DNA of 64,000 bases from Ceratothoa steindachneri (taxonomy: Eukaryota; Arthropoda; Malacostraca; Isopoda; Cymothoidae), in assembly GCA_963969495.1 (NCBI GenBank), contig OZ018335.1, positions 89,500,440-89,564,439 on the forward strand, given 5' to 3'. Each line of letters opens with the position of its first letter. Position 1 is the stretch's first letter. Below the pieces are notes generated by a model. The model ran no database searches and was not told the origin of the DNA. It was given only the letters and a program-made list of their open reading frames with translations. This document shows, piece after piece, positions 41,895-51,021 of the stretch. A program made the translations under genes and the position numbers.

Positions 41895-43199
41895 TTAGGC
41901 GGGCACTGCGGCTTCGGAGGCGGGGGGGGCCTCTTTTCGAGGAACCACCGTCTCCGAGCCACTCGCTCCACCTCGGGGCGTGGGCGATGGAGCCGAAGCT
42001 CCTTTGTTGCTGTCCTCCTTTCGGGGGACAGCTTTAGGAACCCCTGAAGATGGCCTAGCGACCATCTTCAGGGGTGTTGCCTCCTGTGAGTCTAACGACT
42101 CGGTGGAGGCGCGTGGCCGTTTCGCCTTGCGGGAAACGTTCACTCTGGGGAAAGAGGGGGGAGCCCTGGTTTTAGCCGGGGCTGGGTATGAACCCTTTTT
42201 GCCACCAGCTTTACCAGGGGAGCACCCGGGTTGGGTAGAGCCCGCAGAAGGGCTCCGAATGGGCGCGGAAACAACCGTGCTCGTTGGCCTGGATGGGCCA
42301 GGAGCAGAGGGTGCCTTTCGAACTACTGAGGCATATGACGTCCCAGGCAGAGCTGGGCGCGCCAGGACCAAGTCCTTAGCCTCGCGGAATGAGAGTCTAT
42401 CCTGGGCCTGAACGGCCAGGATTTCTTTCTCCAGGAGATATGCACCACATTGCTTCGAAGAAGCAGGGTGCGGCTCTCCGCAATTGACACACTTGGCCAC
42501 ACACGATTTGGACTTATCGTGTGCGACCTTGGAGCAATTTACACAGACTTCGGGTGACCCCGACTTTGCACGTCTACATGAGCGATTCGTATGGCCGAAG
42601 CGGTGACAGTAATAGCACCGCCGCGGCAGTGGCACGAATGCCTTCACGCGGTAGCGGTACCAACCGGCACGCACCGACTCAGGGAGCTTGTCACAGTCGA
42701 ACGTGACGAAGAGTGTAGGGGTGGGTCTCGAAGCCCCTCCCTGTTTTCTCATCACACGTTCGACCTTGACCGCCCCATGGTCGGCCAGCTCTAGGGTGAT
42801 GTCCTCAATGGAGTAGTCAACGAGTTCCCTCGCATAAACTACTCCTTTCACAAAGTTCATGGTAGAGTGCGGCGTCACACTCACCGGGGTGCCATGAAGT
42901 GTCCGAAGAGCACTTATCTTGGCCGCCTCGGCGGGATTCGCCGCATTCGCCAGAAGGCTCCCGTCCGAGAAACGGGTCACCTTCGGCTCTCTACCAATTG
43001 CACTAGCTAATCCTCTCCTCTGATGGATCATGTTGCCCTTGGACAACATGGTGCCATCAGTGGAGCGAATAACGAGGAAGCGTTTGAAGCCAGCGGGCTC
43101 GAAAACGCCAGGTAACCTCTGAATGAGGGGCCCCGATGTCATCGAGGCTCCGCCCTGTGCACTTTTGGTGTTAGTCTTGGTCAGGGGCTCTGCACACAA
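41895..43199 (-). CDS. I-like ORF1, three zinc knuckles
   Basis: Intact frame of 434 codons. A conserved RNA-binding-like region in the first 190 residues contains FKRFLVIRSTDGTMLSKGN and VKGVVYARELVDYS. The knuckles follow: CYYCHRFGHTNRSC, CVNCSKVAHDKSKSC and CVNCGEPHPASSKQC. The C-terminus is basic, Pro/Ser-rich and probably disordered. ORF1 proteins of I and Jockey elements coat the RNA and bring it to the target. It is followed after about 80 nt by ORF2. Confidence 0.88.
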   Translation of the reverse strand: MCAEPLTKTNTKSAQGGASMTSGPLIQRLPGVFEPAGFKRFLVIRSTDGTMLSKGNMIHQRRGLASAIGREPKVTRFSDGSLLANAANPAEAAKISALRTLHGTPVSVTPHSTMNFVKGVVYARELVDYSIEDITLELADHGAVKVERVMRKQGGASRPTPTLFVTFDCDKLPESVRAGWYRYRVKAFVPLPRRCYYCHRFGHTNRSCRRAKSGSPEVCVNCSKVAHDKSKSCVAKCVNCGEPHPASSKQCGAYLLEKEILAVQAQDRLSFREAKDLVLARPALPGTSYASVVRKAPSAPGPSRPTSTVVSAPIRSPSAGSTQPGCSPGKAGGKKGSYPAPAKTRAPPSFPRVNVSRKAKRPRASTESLDSQEATPLKMVARPSSGVPKAVPRKEDSNKGASAPSPTPRGGASGSETVVPRKEAPPASEAAVPA

Positions 43200-43238
43200 G
43201 GGGGTAGAGGGGCCGGATGTGCCGATCTTGGCTTGGTC

Positions 43239-44388
43239 GCATAAGAAAAATTACTGAATGTTTCAACAAAATAATAGAAAATTTCCAAAACAAAAATGGT
43301 ACCAAAGAACAAGAGACCAGAAGCTAAAGACCTCAGACCAATAGCATTAACAAACATAGACTATAAATTATTTATGTCACTAGTAAAAAACAGATTAGAA
43401 GATCATATAAAAAATATAGATAAAGACTCAGAACTGCAAGCAGGCTTCACAAAGGGAAGAATGATAGAAGACAATTTAACTGTTGTAAAATACTGTATAG
43501 AAGAAAGCTACAAGAACAAAAAAGCATTAGTAATAGCGGCAATAGACTTCTAAAAAGCTTTTGACTCCATAAGAAGAGAAAACATGATTGAACACCTAAT
43601 GAAATATAAAGTACACCCACAGATAATAGACATAATAGCAAAAATATATAATGATGATAAAACAAAAATACAACTAAGTAAAGAAAAAGAGTAAATCATA
43701 GAGGTCACAAGTGGAATAAAGCAGGGGTGCACCATCTCTGCCACCCTATTTAAACTAACTACTTATCAAATAATAGAAGAACTACAGAGAAGTGGAATGG
43801 GGTTCAGGGATGAAAACATTAAGATTAATACTCTATTCTTTGCAGATGATGGACTCCAACTGTCACAATCTTTAGAAGAGGCTGTAAAGAACATAAAGCT
43901 TCTAACCCAATCAGCAAGAAAAAATGGCTTAGAAATTAATAAAGCAAAAAGCAAATTTATTATATTTAACATGAAAGAGCAACCAGCGGAAATAGAAGGG
44001 ATAGAAGTAGAAAATAGTATAAAGTACTTAGGAGTGACCATTAATAACAAAAAAAGTGTTTCAAAAATCACATCAGAGGAATACATAAGAAGATGCAAAC
44101 AATGGCAAATATGACATACCCAATAATTGCAAAAAGCTGCAATAAAATAGAAATTGGGAAAACATATTGGAAAAACCTTGTGATACCGAGTCTACTCTAC
44201 GCCACAAATGTAATAGATCTAAACCAGGGAGAGATAGATAAAATACAAAAAATGGAGAACAAAGTTAATAGAACAATATTATCAGCCAACAAAAGAGCTC
44301 CCATAAGCAGCCTAAGGATAATGAAAAATAAATTATCATTCTTGCAAGACGTATTAAAAGAAAAGAAAAGTCAATTCATAACATAATT
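43239..44388 (+). pseudogene. LINE-D reverse transcriptase
   Basis: Continues LINE-D after the I-like insertion: KITECFNKIIENFQ, DLRPIALTNIDYKLF, then IAAIDF with a TAA (43551) before KAFDSI. QGCTISATLF follows a second TAA near 43692. NTLFFADDGLQLSQSL gives the FADD catalytic box. The thumb includes INKAKSKFIIF and IKYLGVTINN. A frameshift near 44105 leads to SLLYATNVIDLNQGE. The CR1-A tail begins at about 44389. Two stops and a shift disable it. Confidence 0.82.
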
Positions 44389-44697
44389 GATATCTATAGC
44401 TGCATAATTTAGTTCTTGACAAGCCTTGATTGGTGATACCCTTGTTTCTGGATGCAATCCTCTGGATGTAGTTTTCCTGGGAGTGTGGGTGCCTTAAAAA
44501 AGAGGCCGTTTGACTCGGATGACCTATGATGAGCCCTTGTGGCTTTTGTCATCTGTTATATTATATTGTGGGGGACTTTGATTTTGTCTTCCCCTGGTGA
44601 TGGTGCTTTTTGTGGGTGGGTTTTGACAGAGGTGGATGACCTTTGATAGGCCCTTGTGGCTTTTGTCATCCGTGTAATTATGTTATGTTATGTTATG
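44389..44697 (+). repeat. CR1-A 3'UTR and tail in LINE-D
   Basis: Longest plus-strand copy of the module. Hairpin units lie at 44517-44553 and 44634-44671, with the tail ATTATG(TTATG)3 just after. The LINE-D frame resumes at 44698. Target duplication not resolved. Confidence 0.85.
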
Positions 44698-45236
44698 AAT
44701 ATACATTAGAAAACAAGAAAACAGACTATATGAAAAAGATCAATAAATATATGGGTAACCTAAATATAAATATTAGACAACTAGGGCAGATATCAAAGGA
44801 TGACCTACAAAAAAAGATAAGACAATGGGATACCAATATCTGGAGACAAGATATCCAAGCAAAAACCACGTTAAACATATATAGAATATGGAGAAAGGAG
44901 ATGGGAGGACAGGAGTACATATATGATAACACTTTTGCAGCAGGTCTGCTATACAAATGCAGAACAAATACATTAGAGCTAACAGGATTGGCACAGGAAC
45001 AAAATCAAGACTGTCCAATCTGTGGTAAAGAAAGAGAGGATGTAGAACACTTTTTACTAATATGTGAAGGATATTCAAATACCAGAGAGAAGTATGCTGA
45101 ACTGCAGCAACCATACATAGAGAACAAAGAACATCTAATAGGCATGCTTTTATTCGACAATAAATTCAAAAGTAAAATAAAGGAAATTTTAGTCAAATTA
45201 TGGAATCAAAGGAACAAGAAGATTAGAGAGACATAA
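44698..45236 (+). pseudogene. LINE-D ORF2 C-terminus
   Basis: Starts EYTLENKKTDYMKKINKYMG, with IRQWDTNIWRQDIQ and IYRIWRKEMGG, and near the end a C-X2-C...H motif (CPICGKEREDVEHFLLICEGY) as in many LINE ORF2 ends. It closes at the stop at 45234-45236. Open throughout, but separated from RT by the CR1-A tail. Confidence 0.75.
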
Positions 45237-45304
45237 CTCTCTAAATATATATAATAAACAAATAAAAACTAATACTAATCTAATTATATTTCACAGGAGT
45301 GCCG

Positions 45305-46836
45305 TGAAATTAAAGGATATCTTGATCACAAAGGAGATAGTGACAAAGGAAATTGATAAAATCAAAAGTAGTAAAGCACCCGGTCCTGATGAGGTCTTTC
45401 CTAGAATATTGAAAGAATGTAAGGATGTGTTAAGTGAGCCCCTAGCATGCATCTTTAGAAAATCATTGGAGAGTGGCATTGTGCCAGTGGCATGGAAGAA
45501 AGCCAATGTGATACCTATATTTAAGAAAGGGGATAAAACAAATATGTCTAATTACAGACCAGTAAGTTTGACATCAGTGGTAGGGAAAATGATGGAATCT
45601 ATTATAGCAAGGAATATTAGGGATCACTTGGATAAGCATAAGTTGATAAAAGAATCACAGCATGGCTTTAGTAAGGGTAAATCCTGCCTGACTAATTTGC
45701 TGTCTTTTTATAGTAAGGTGTATGAGGCAGCAGATAAGGATGAAAACTATGATATTTTATACTTGGACTTTAGTAAGGCTTTTGATCGAGTGCCACACTT
45801 ACGGCTTCTGAGCAAAGTTAAAGCACACGGGATCGATGGCAGTATATTTAGGTGGATTCAGTCATGGCTTGGTGACAGACAGCAAAGAGTTAGTATAGAT
45901 GGAGTTAAATCTGAGTGGGGGTGTGTTAGCAGTGGAGTTCCGCAAGGATCTGTTTTGGGTCCCTTGCTATTCTTAATTTATATTAATGATCTTGACATAG
46001 GTATAAGTAGTGACCTGAGTAAATTTGCTGATGATACTAAGCTAGGTAGGGCAATTAGGGCTGATTCTGATGCTGTTGTAATGCAGGAGGAATTGACCAT
46101 TCTGTCCAATTGGGCTGAGAAATGGCAAATGAAGTTTAACATAGACAAATGTAGTGTACTTAGTATAGGTAGAAATAATCCACTGAATAGTTATAAATTA
46201 AATGGGAGAAATTTAGGGAGGACCGATTGTGAGAGGGACTTGGGTATTTTGGTAAGTTCAGACCTTCGTCCTAGAAAGCAATGCCTAAATGCTAAGAATA
46301 AAGCTAATAGGATATTGGGATTCATTAGGAGGAGTGTAAGCAATAAGAGTGCTGAAGTCATTCTAAAACTGTATCTGGCGCTAGTTAGGCCTCATCTAGA
46401 CTATGCAGTACAATTTTGGTCACCATATTATAGGAAGGATATTGATTTGCTTGAGTCTGTGCAGAGAAGGATGACAAAGATGATTGGTGGGCTAAGGAAC
46501 TTACCTTATGGTGAAAGGCTCAGAAAACTAAATCTACATACATTGGAAAGGAGAAGAGTCAGAGGGGAATTGATTGAAGTCTTCAAATGGGTAAAAGGAT
46601 ATAATAAAGGGGATCTGGGTAAGGTTCTTATACTTAGTGAACATGACAGGACACGTAGCAATGGGTTTAAGCTTGATAAGTATAGGTTTAGGAAGGAGAT
46701 TGGGAGGAATTGGTTTACAAATCGTGTGGTAGATGAATGGAATAGGCTCACTAGACATGTGATAGAAGCCTCCTCTCTGGGTAGTTTTAAGAATAGATTA
46801 GATAAATATATGAATGAAGCTGCTAGATGGGACTGA
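45305..46836 (+). pseudogene. CR1-B ORF2: RT, open but 5'-truncated
   Basis: Open frame of 510 codons without an endonuclease. IKSSKAPGPDEVFPRILKEC, WKKANVIPIFKKGDKTNMSN, ILYLDFSKAFDRVPH (first catalytic Asp), SSGVPQGSVLGPLLFLIYIN and LSKFADDTKLGRA (FADD). The thumb continues to the end of ORF2 (NRVVDEWNRL, FKNRLDKYM). All palm motifs intact; it is counted as a pseudogene only because the 5' half is missing. Almost the same as 57250-59634. Confidence 0.85.
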
Positions 46837-47024
46837 CTTTTTTATGTACATATGTATATATTTTTCTAAGGAGTGGGGAGATTATTTTGCGGTTGCATGA
46901 ATGGACATAATCCTCTGGATGCATTTTATGTATATTGTAGATTAGATCTGACGAACTCCTGTAAAGGGTGACAATGTTGATGACTTTTCTCTGGTAAGAA
47001 ATCTTTTGTGTGTTGAATGGAACA

Positions 47025-47067
47025 GGAGCTGCCAAGTGTAGGCCATGAATGGTCTTTTGCAGTCTCC
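47025..47067 (+). other. CR1-B terminal bipartite hairpin
   Basis: Outer stem GGAGCTGC with GCAG(T)CTCC, internal loop CAAGTGTA/TTTT, inner stem GGCC/GGTC with loop ATGAAT, just upstream of the tail. Also at 37300-37345, and on the minus strand near 24520 and 57015. Likely signal for the element's RT, by analogy with LINEs that use a 3' stem-loop. Confidence 0.55.
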
Positions 47068-47090
47068 TTCTTTTCTTATGTTCTTATGTA

Positions 47091-47860
47091 ACAAAGGCAA
47101 TACTCCCACAACATCATCTGATCTGATCTGGACAATATGATGTAGAGTGCTCAGCTGCACAAAATTTAAACACTATTCAAGGTATTATATATGCACCTGA
47201 TCTAATATATATTATATATGCACCTGATCTAATATATTTTGAAGAAGAATTATTACTTAGTGAACTAAAAATACAAAATGAGCCATGTATGAAAATTAGA
47301 TGCCTCAACAAAGGCCCTTCCCATACCCACACCCTCTTGTTAGTATTTTTGCCGGAAGTGTCTTGCCTTCTAAATTATATTATAGATACCTTACATTCAG
47401 TATAGACAACCATTATCCTAATCCCTTGATGTGCTTTAATTGCTGGCATTTTGGACATGTACAAATAAATCTAGATGTCTTTATTGTAATGAACAACACA
47501 ATTCTCAAGAGTTTATTTCACCAAGGGCATCTAAATGTATTCATTGCTCTTCTCTCAACCATTTAGGAAATTCTAAGGAATGCCCTGTATGGAACAGGGA
47601 GAAAGAAATTATTCATTTAAAAATTGATAAAAAATTATCCTTATTGGAAGCTCAACAGGTATATTTCATAAATCATCCAATAAATGCAACTGACATATAT
47701 ACAAATAACAGAAAAAAAATATAACTAAAAAAGCAACAAAAGAAACACAATGCGATCTACCCATTACTAGACCACAAACTCTACCTGCAACAAGTGCTAA
47801 TAACAAAGATAAACACAACTCAGATAATGCTGATCTCCCAAATAAATATTTATGGTCTAT
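47091..47860 (+). pseudogene. LINE-F ORF1, zinc-knuckle part
   Basis: Reads ECSAAQNLNTIQGIIYAPDL, then MCFNCWHFGHV, and after a frameshift near 47465 continues CLYCNEQHNSQEF and CIHCSSLNHLGNSKECP, then EIIHLKIDKKLSLLEAQQV. The order matches Jockey/I-type ORF1 zinc knuckles. A 27-bp tandem duplication at 47184-47237 adds nine codons. It probably continues 34713-35150. Beyond 47724 the end is less certain. Confidence 0.6.
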
Positions 47861-47861
47861 A

Positions 47862-48384
47862 ACATAATATAATTTTGCGGATGACAAAAGCCACAAGGGC
47901 CTATCAAAGGTCATCAGCATCTGTCTAAACTCACCCACAAAATGCATCCATAGGATTGTGTCAAATCATGCATCTACAATATATATACAATGCATATACA
48001 ATTAGAACCATCCACAGGAATGTGTGAAAAATAAAAAGCATAATCATCATGACTCGTTAAAATCTAAATCAATCATAATGTACAGAAATAAAAAAACTGC
48101 ATCCACAGGAATGAGTCCAGAATCCCCCCCTCCCTAAAGTTAACCCTCCCCCCCCATATAATCATCTAATCTGCATTTGAAAACATTCAAGTTTGAACTG
48201 TTTACTGTCTCTTCTAGTAATCAACCACTCTATTGGTGAAAAAATCTTTTCAAACATCTAACCTACACCTCTGTTTTTTTAATTTTTAAGTCCTATTACT
48301 ACCTTCCAACTTAAATAACTTGCTAAAATCCAACTTATCCATCCCAGAACAGATTTTAAAAAGCCCCATCATATCTCCCTTCAC
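47862..48384 (-). pseudogene. CR1-A-like 3' end: RT C-terminus and tail
   Basis: Minus strand: RT C-terminus text (GLFKICSGMDKLDFSKLFKL and LNVFKCRLDDYM) with stops, 3'UTR with C runs at 48127-48158, and a partial hairpin unit near 47878-47945. More diverged than the other CR1-A tails. Its upstream end at 48384 meets LINE-E. Confidence 0.65.
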
Positions 48385-49176
48385 ACAGGATCATTCATGG
48401 TTTTGAGAATGTTGATATGAATCACTATTTTGAATTCAATACTGGTAACACAATACAAATATTTATAAATTAAGGAAGACTGTGTAGTGGAGCGAGTGTG
48501 TATGAAGGGCTATTCTCCCACCCCTTTTCCCTACCTCTGTAAGAATGTGTGTGTGAGTGAGAATAGGTTTTTATTATATTTTCTTTTGTACATATGTAAA
48601 TTGATGTCATGTTGAAATAATTATTTCCTTTCCTAAGGCGCCATATTTGTATAAGAAGCAAACTATTTATTCTTGTTAATGTAGAAAGGTCACTAGTATT
48701 TTACAAAGTTCCAAGGCCGTGTTTTTCTTGTAAAGTGTGTCTGACTTTGTTAACTTTGAAATAGTTTGGCATTTAAAGAATGAGGGCTTATAACAGCCAC
48801 GCAAGTGTGACAAGGTTGCTTATCTTACACCAAGCTCAGAGGCACCATTTTCTTTGTAAGTCCTAGGCACTTTGCCCACTCAAGTAGCGGCTGGCAGGAT
48901 GTCTCCCCCTTTGTACCACGTGGAGCCTTATTTTTTTTGTTGTTCATCGATCATTTGTTGTGATTGCCCCGGCAGATATTTCTGGTTGTTGACTTCGCCT
49001 ATTTTCCTTTTGTATAGTCTAATTGAGCATTTTTCACTAGTATTCATAAGTCGGATTTATTTATTTTTTATTGTGTATATAGGAAAATTGGATATCTATT
49101 TTTGTGTGCATAAGTAACAAGATCTCTTGTAAATATTATTTATTTTTTTTGTAAGTAAAGGACTGTATATACAATC

Positions 49177-50744
49177 TGTCGTAGAATGACCCTCGGTTTT
49201 GATCACTCTACGCTTTGACACCCTTTTAGTAGCGGTATGCTTTTAAGGGGGGTGAGTTACTTCTATGATGAAGTAGGCTTTGTTCTAAGAGTGCTATTTT
49301 AGTGGTTTAGTCCTTAAGGAAGAGCTATTTTTAAACACATAAGGATAAGAGGAAACACCTGAATCTACCAAAATAAACTTGTATTTTAAATTAAATATTA
49401 CAAACCAACAGTAAACACATTTCTATATTTGGCCTCCAAGATTTTTCAATGACAAAACATAAACAAGTAGGCTTTCAGTAAACATGCCAATTGCCAATTA
49501 GTATTTTTATCACGACCCTATTTGTTTAGCATAAAACATTAAATTAATGTACTGTCATCTACAAACACATATGACCTAGGTTCAAGAATAATGGTTTCTA
49601 CTCTCCTTTAAAACGTGGGAAGTACTAAACTTCTACTATCGCAATAGAGATATAAATGTTATTGTTAACTTACAGGTCGGTATTAGAGATTGCCGGATGT
49701 CGCTGGAGGACTTATCTCTCGCTTTGAAGTGTGGTGGTCGCTGGTTGAAATTTTCGTCGCCTGTGACGGGGGCTGCTTCTTAAACGTAATTAAAGAATGG
49801 GAGCTCGTTGGGGCAGGGTTCTTCTCCTCTCACTCTTACGGTGCTTGAGATGTGAGAATCACTCGAGTGTGAGCGGCTTTGCTTTTCTTCAGTCGGGCTT
49901 CTTTGCAGACGGAAAAGGCTTCTTCGGTATGGCACCGATATAAAACTTGACTATTTAGGTTAATACGGCCCTGAAAGGGGAGATCGATTTTCTCAATCTG
50001 ATCCTATCGTTTCTCACGGAAATAGTCTTGTATGGTTGAAGGATCGATCTTTACGAACTAATCTTTCTTCTGGCGAATCGACTTCTAATAATCTTCTTGT
50101 CTAGCCGATGGATCGATCTTCACGAACTAATCGACTTCTGATAATCTTCTTGTCTAGCCGATGGATCGATCTTCACGAACTAATCCACCTCTAGCGTATC
50201 GACTTCTGATAATCTTCTTGTCTAGCCGATGGATCGATCTTCACAAACTAATCCACCTCTAGCGTATCAACTTCTGATAATCCTCTTCTCTTTCTTTGCG
50301 GGGCTTATATATAGGCGGATTGCCGCCCCATCTAAAGGGGGAAGTGACCAGGCCACAGATGCAAAAGGGGGGGGGAGCGAATGGAGAGTTAGCATATGGG
50401 GAGAGCGAGAATTCCTGAGGTGGCACTGGGGTGCCCAAGTCAGCTCGCAAATTATAGGCTCGCAACCGCACCGCTAATTGGCGTGCTTTCTGACTCGCAC
50501 CGTTTTTTTTTCCTAACCACGGGTTTATGGGTCTCGTAGGTAATACGATCGTTAGAGCGTCGTTTAAGGACCTTAGGTGGTCGCCTTCAAACATATGTTA
50601 GCTCCAACTGCCCACAGCGGCGAGAAGATCACACATGGTAAGCATTTTCGCCGGCTACCTTTCCCACGCTTCTCCTCATGAAGGGAGGGGGGCTTGAATG
50701 TACCTATACTCCTCCAGGAGGCTTAATGTAGCCATTTCTCCACA
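49177..50744 (-). repeat. Gmr-4 3' LTR
   Basis: 1,568 bp. It contains a minisatellite at 50036-50290 and, in element orientation, the TATA-like text CCTATATATAAGCCCCGC near 50300-50318. A purine-rich tract lies at 50745-50759. Confidence 0.9.
50036..50290. repeat. Minisatellite in the Gmr-4 LTR
   Basis: Four imperfect units of about 53-68 bp, each containing GATGGATCGATCTTCACGAA and CTTCTGATAATCTTCTTGTC text. The same array is in the other LTR at 56474-56730. Confidence 0.85.
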
Positions 50745-50759
50745 TCTACCTCCATTCTT
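50745..50759 (-). other. Gmr-4 polypurine tract
   Basis: AAGAATGGAGGTAGA in element orientation, directly before the 3' LTR. Purine-rich with two T. Confidence 0.55.
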
Positions 50760-51021
50760 AAGAAAATAACGGGAGGGGGGGGTTCCAATCCGACGCTTAC
50801 AATAATATACATGGGTAACTTACGGAACATTATATTATACAATAAATTCTAGTTCACTCGGGAATGCCTCGATAACATTTCACCTGACCTTACATTAATT
50901 CCTATATTACTGTGCCAACTTAGGATTTTTAGACCTACCACTCGGGTTACTCGCCCCTACTTACTTACAATTCTACTGATTTACACTTAACTTTGCTATA
51001 ATACAATAGTTGGGCTGCTCC

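Larger units (their letters stand above)
38043..43238 (-). mobile_element. I/Nimb-like LINE with RNase H, 5.2 kb
   Basis: Complete from poly(A) (23 T at 38043-38065 on the plus strand) to the 5' end at 43238, flanked by perfect GCATAAGAA duplications (38034-38042, 43239-43247). ORF1 has three zinc knuckles; ORF2 has endonuclease, RT, RNase H and a Cys/His motif. Much richer in G+C than the flanks. The RNase H and knuckle-type ORF1 point to the I group. ORF2 has a nonsense codon and two frameshifts near 39080-39150. Confidence 0.92.
35499..45296 (+). mobile_element. LINE-D: PHD/RRM-ORF1 LINE cut by three insertions
   Basis: Plus-strand LINE in the order PHD finger, coiled coil, RRM-type ORF1, endonuclease, linker, RT, C-terminal zinc motif. 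Interrupted at 37293-37381 by a CR1-B tail, at 38043-43238 by an I-like LINE and at 44389-44697 by a CR1-A tail. Removing the I-like LINE and one GCATAAGAA copy leaves a continuous frame. The 3' end, after the stop at 45236, is AT-rich up to CR1-B at 45305. RT has FADD; the clade is not assigned. Confidence 0.8.
45305..47090 (+). mobile_element. CR1-B LINE, 5'-truncated
   Basis: From the linker before RT to the 3' end. The upstream break is at EKLKDIL (compare 58780 on the minus strand). 3'UTR 46837-47070, hairpin 47025-47067 and tail TTCTTATGTTCTTATG at 47073-47088. It lies between LINE-D and the LINE-F remnant. Confidence 0.87.
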
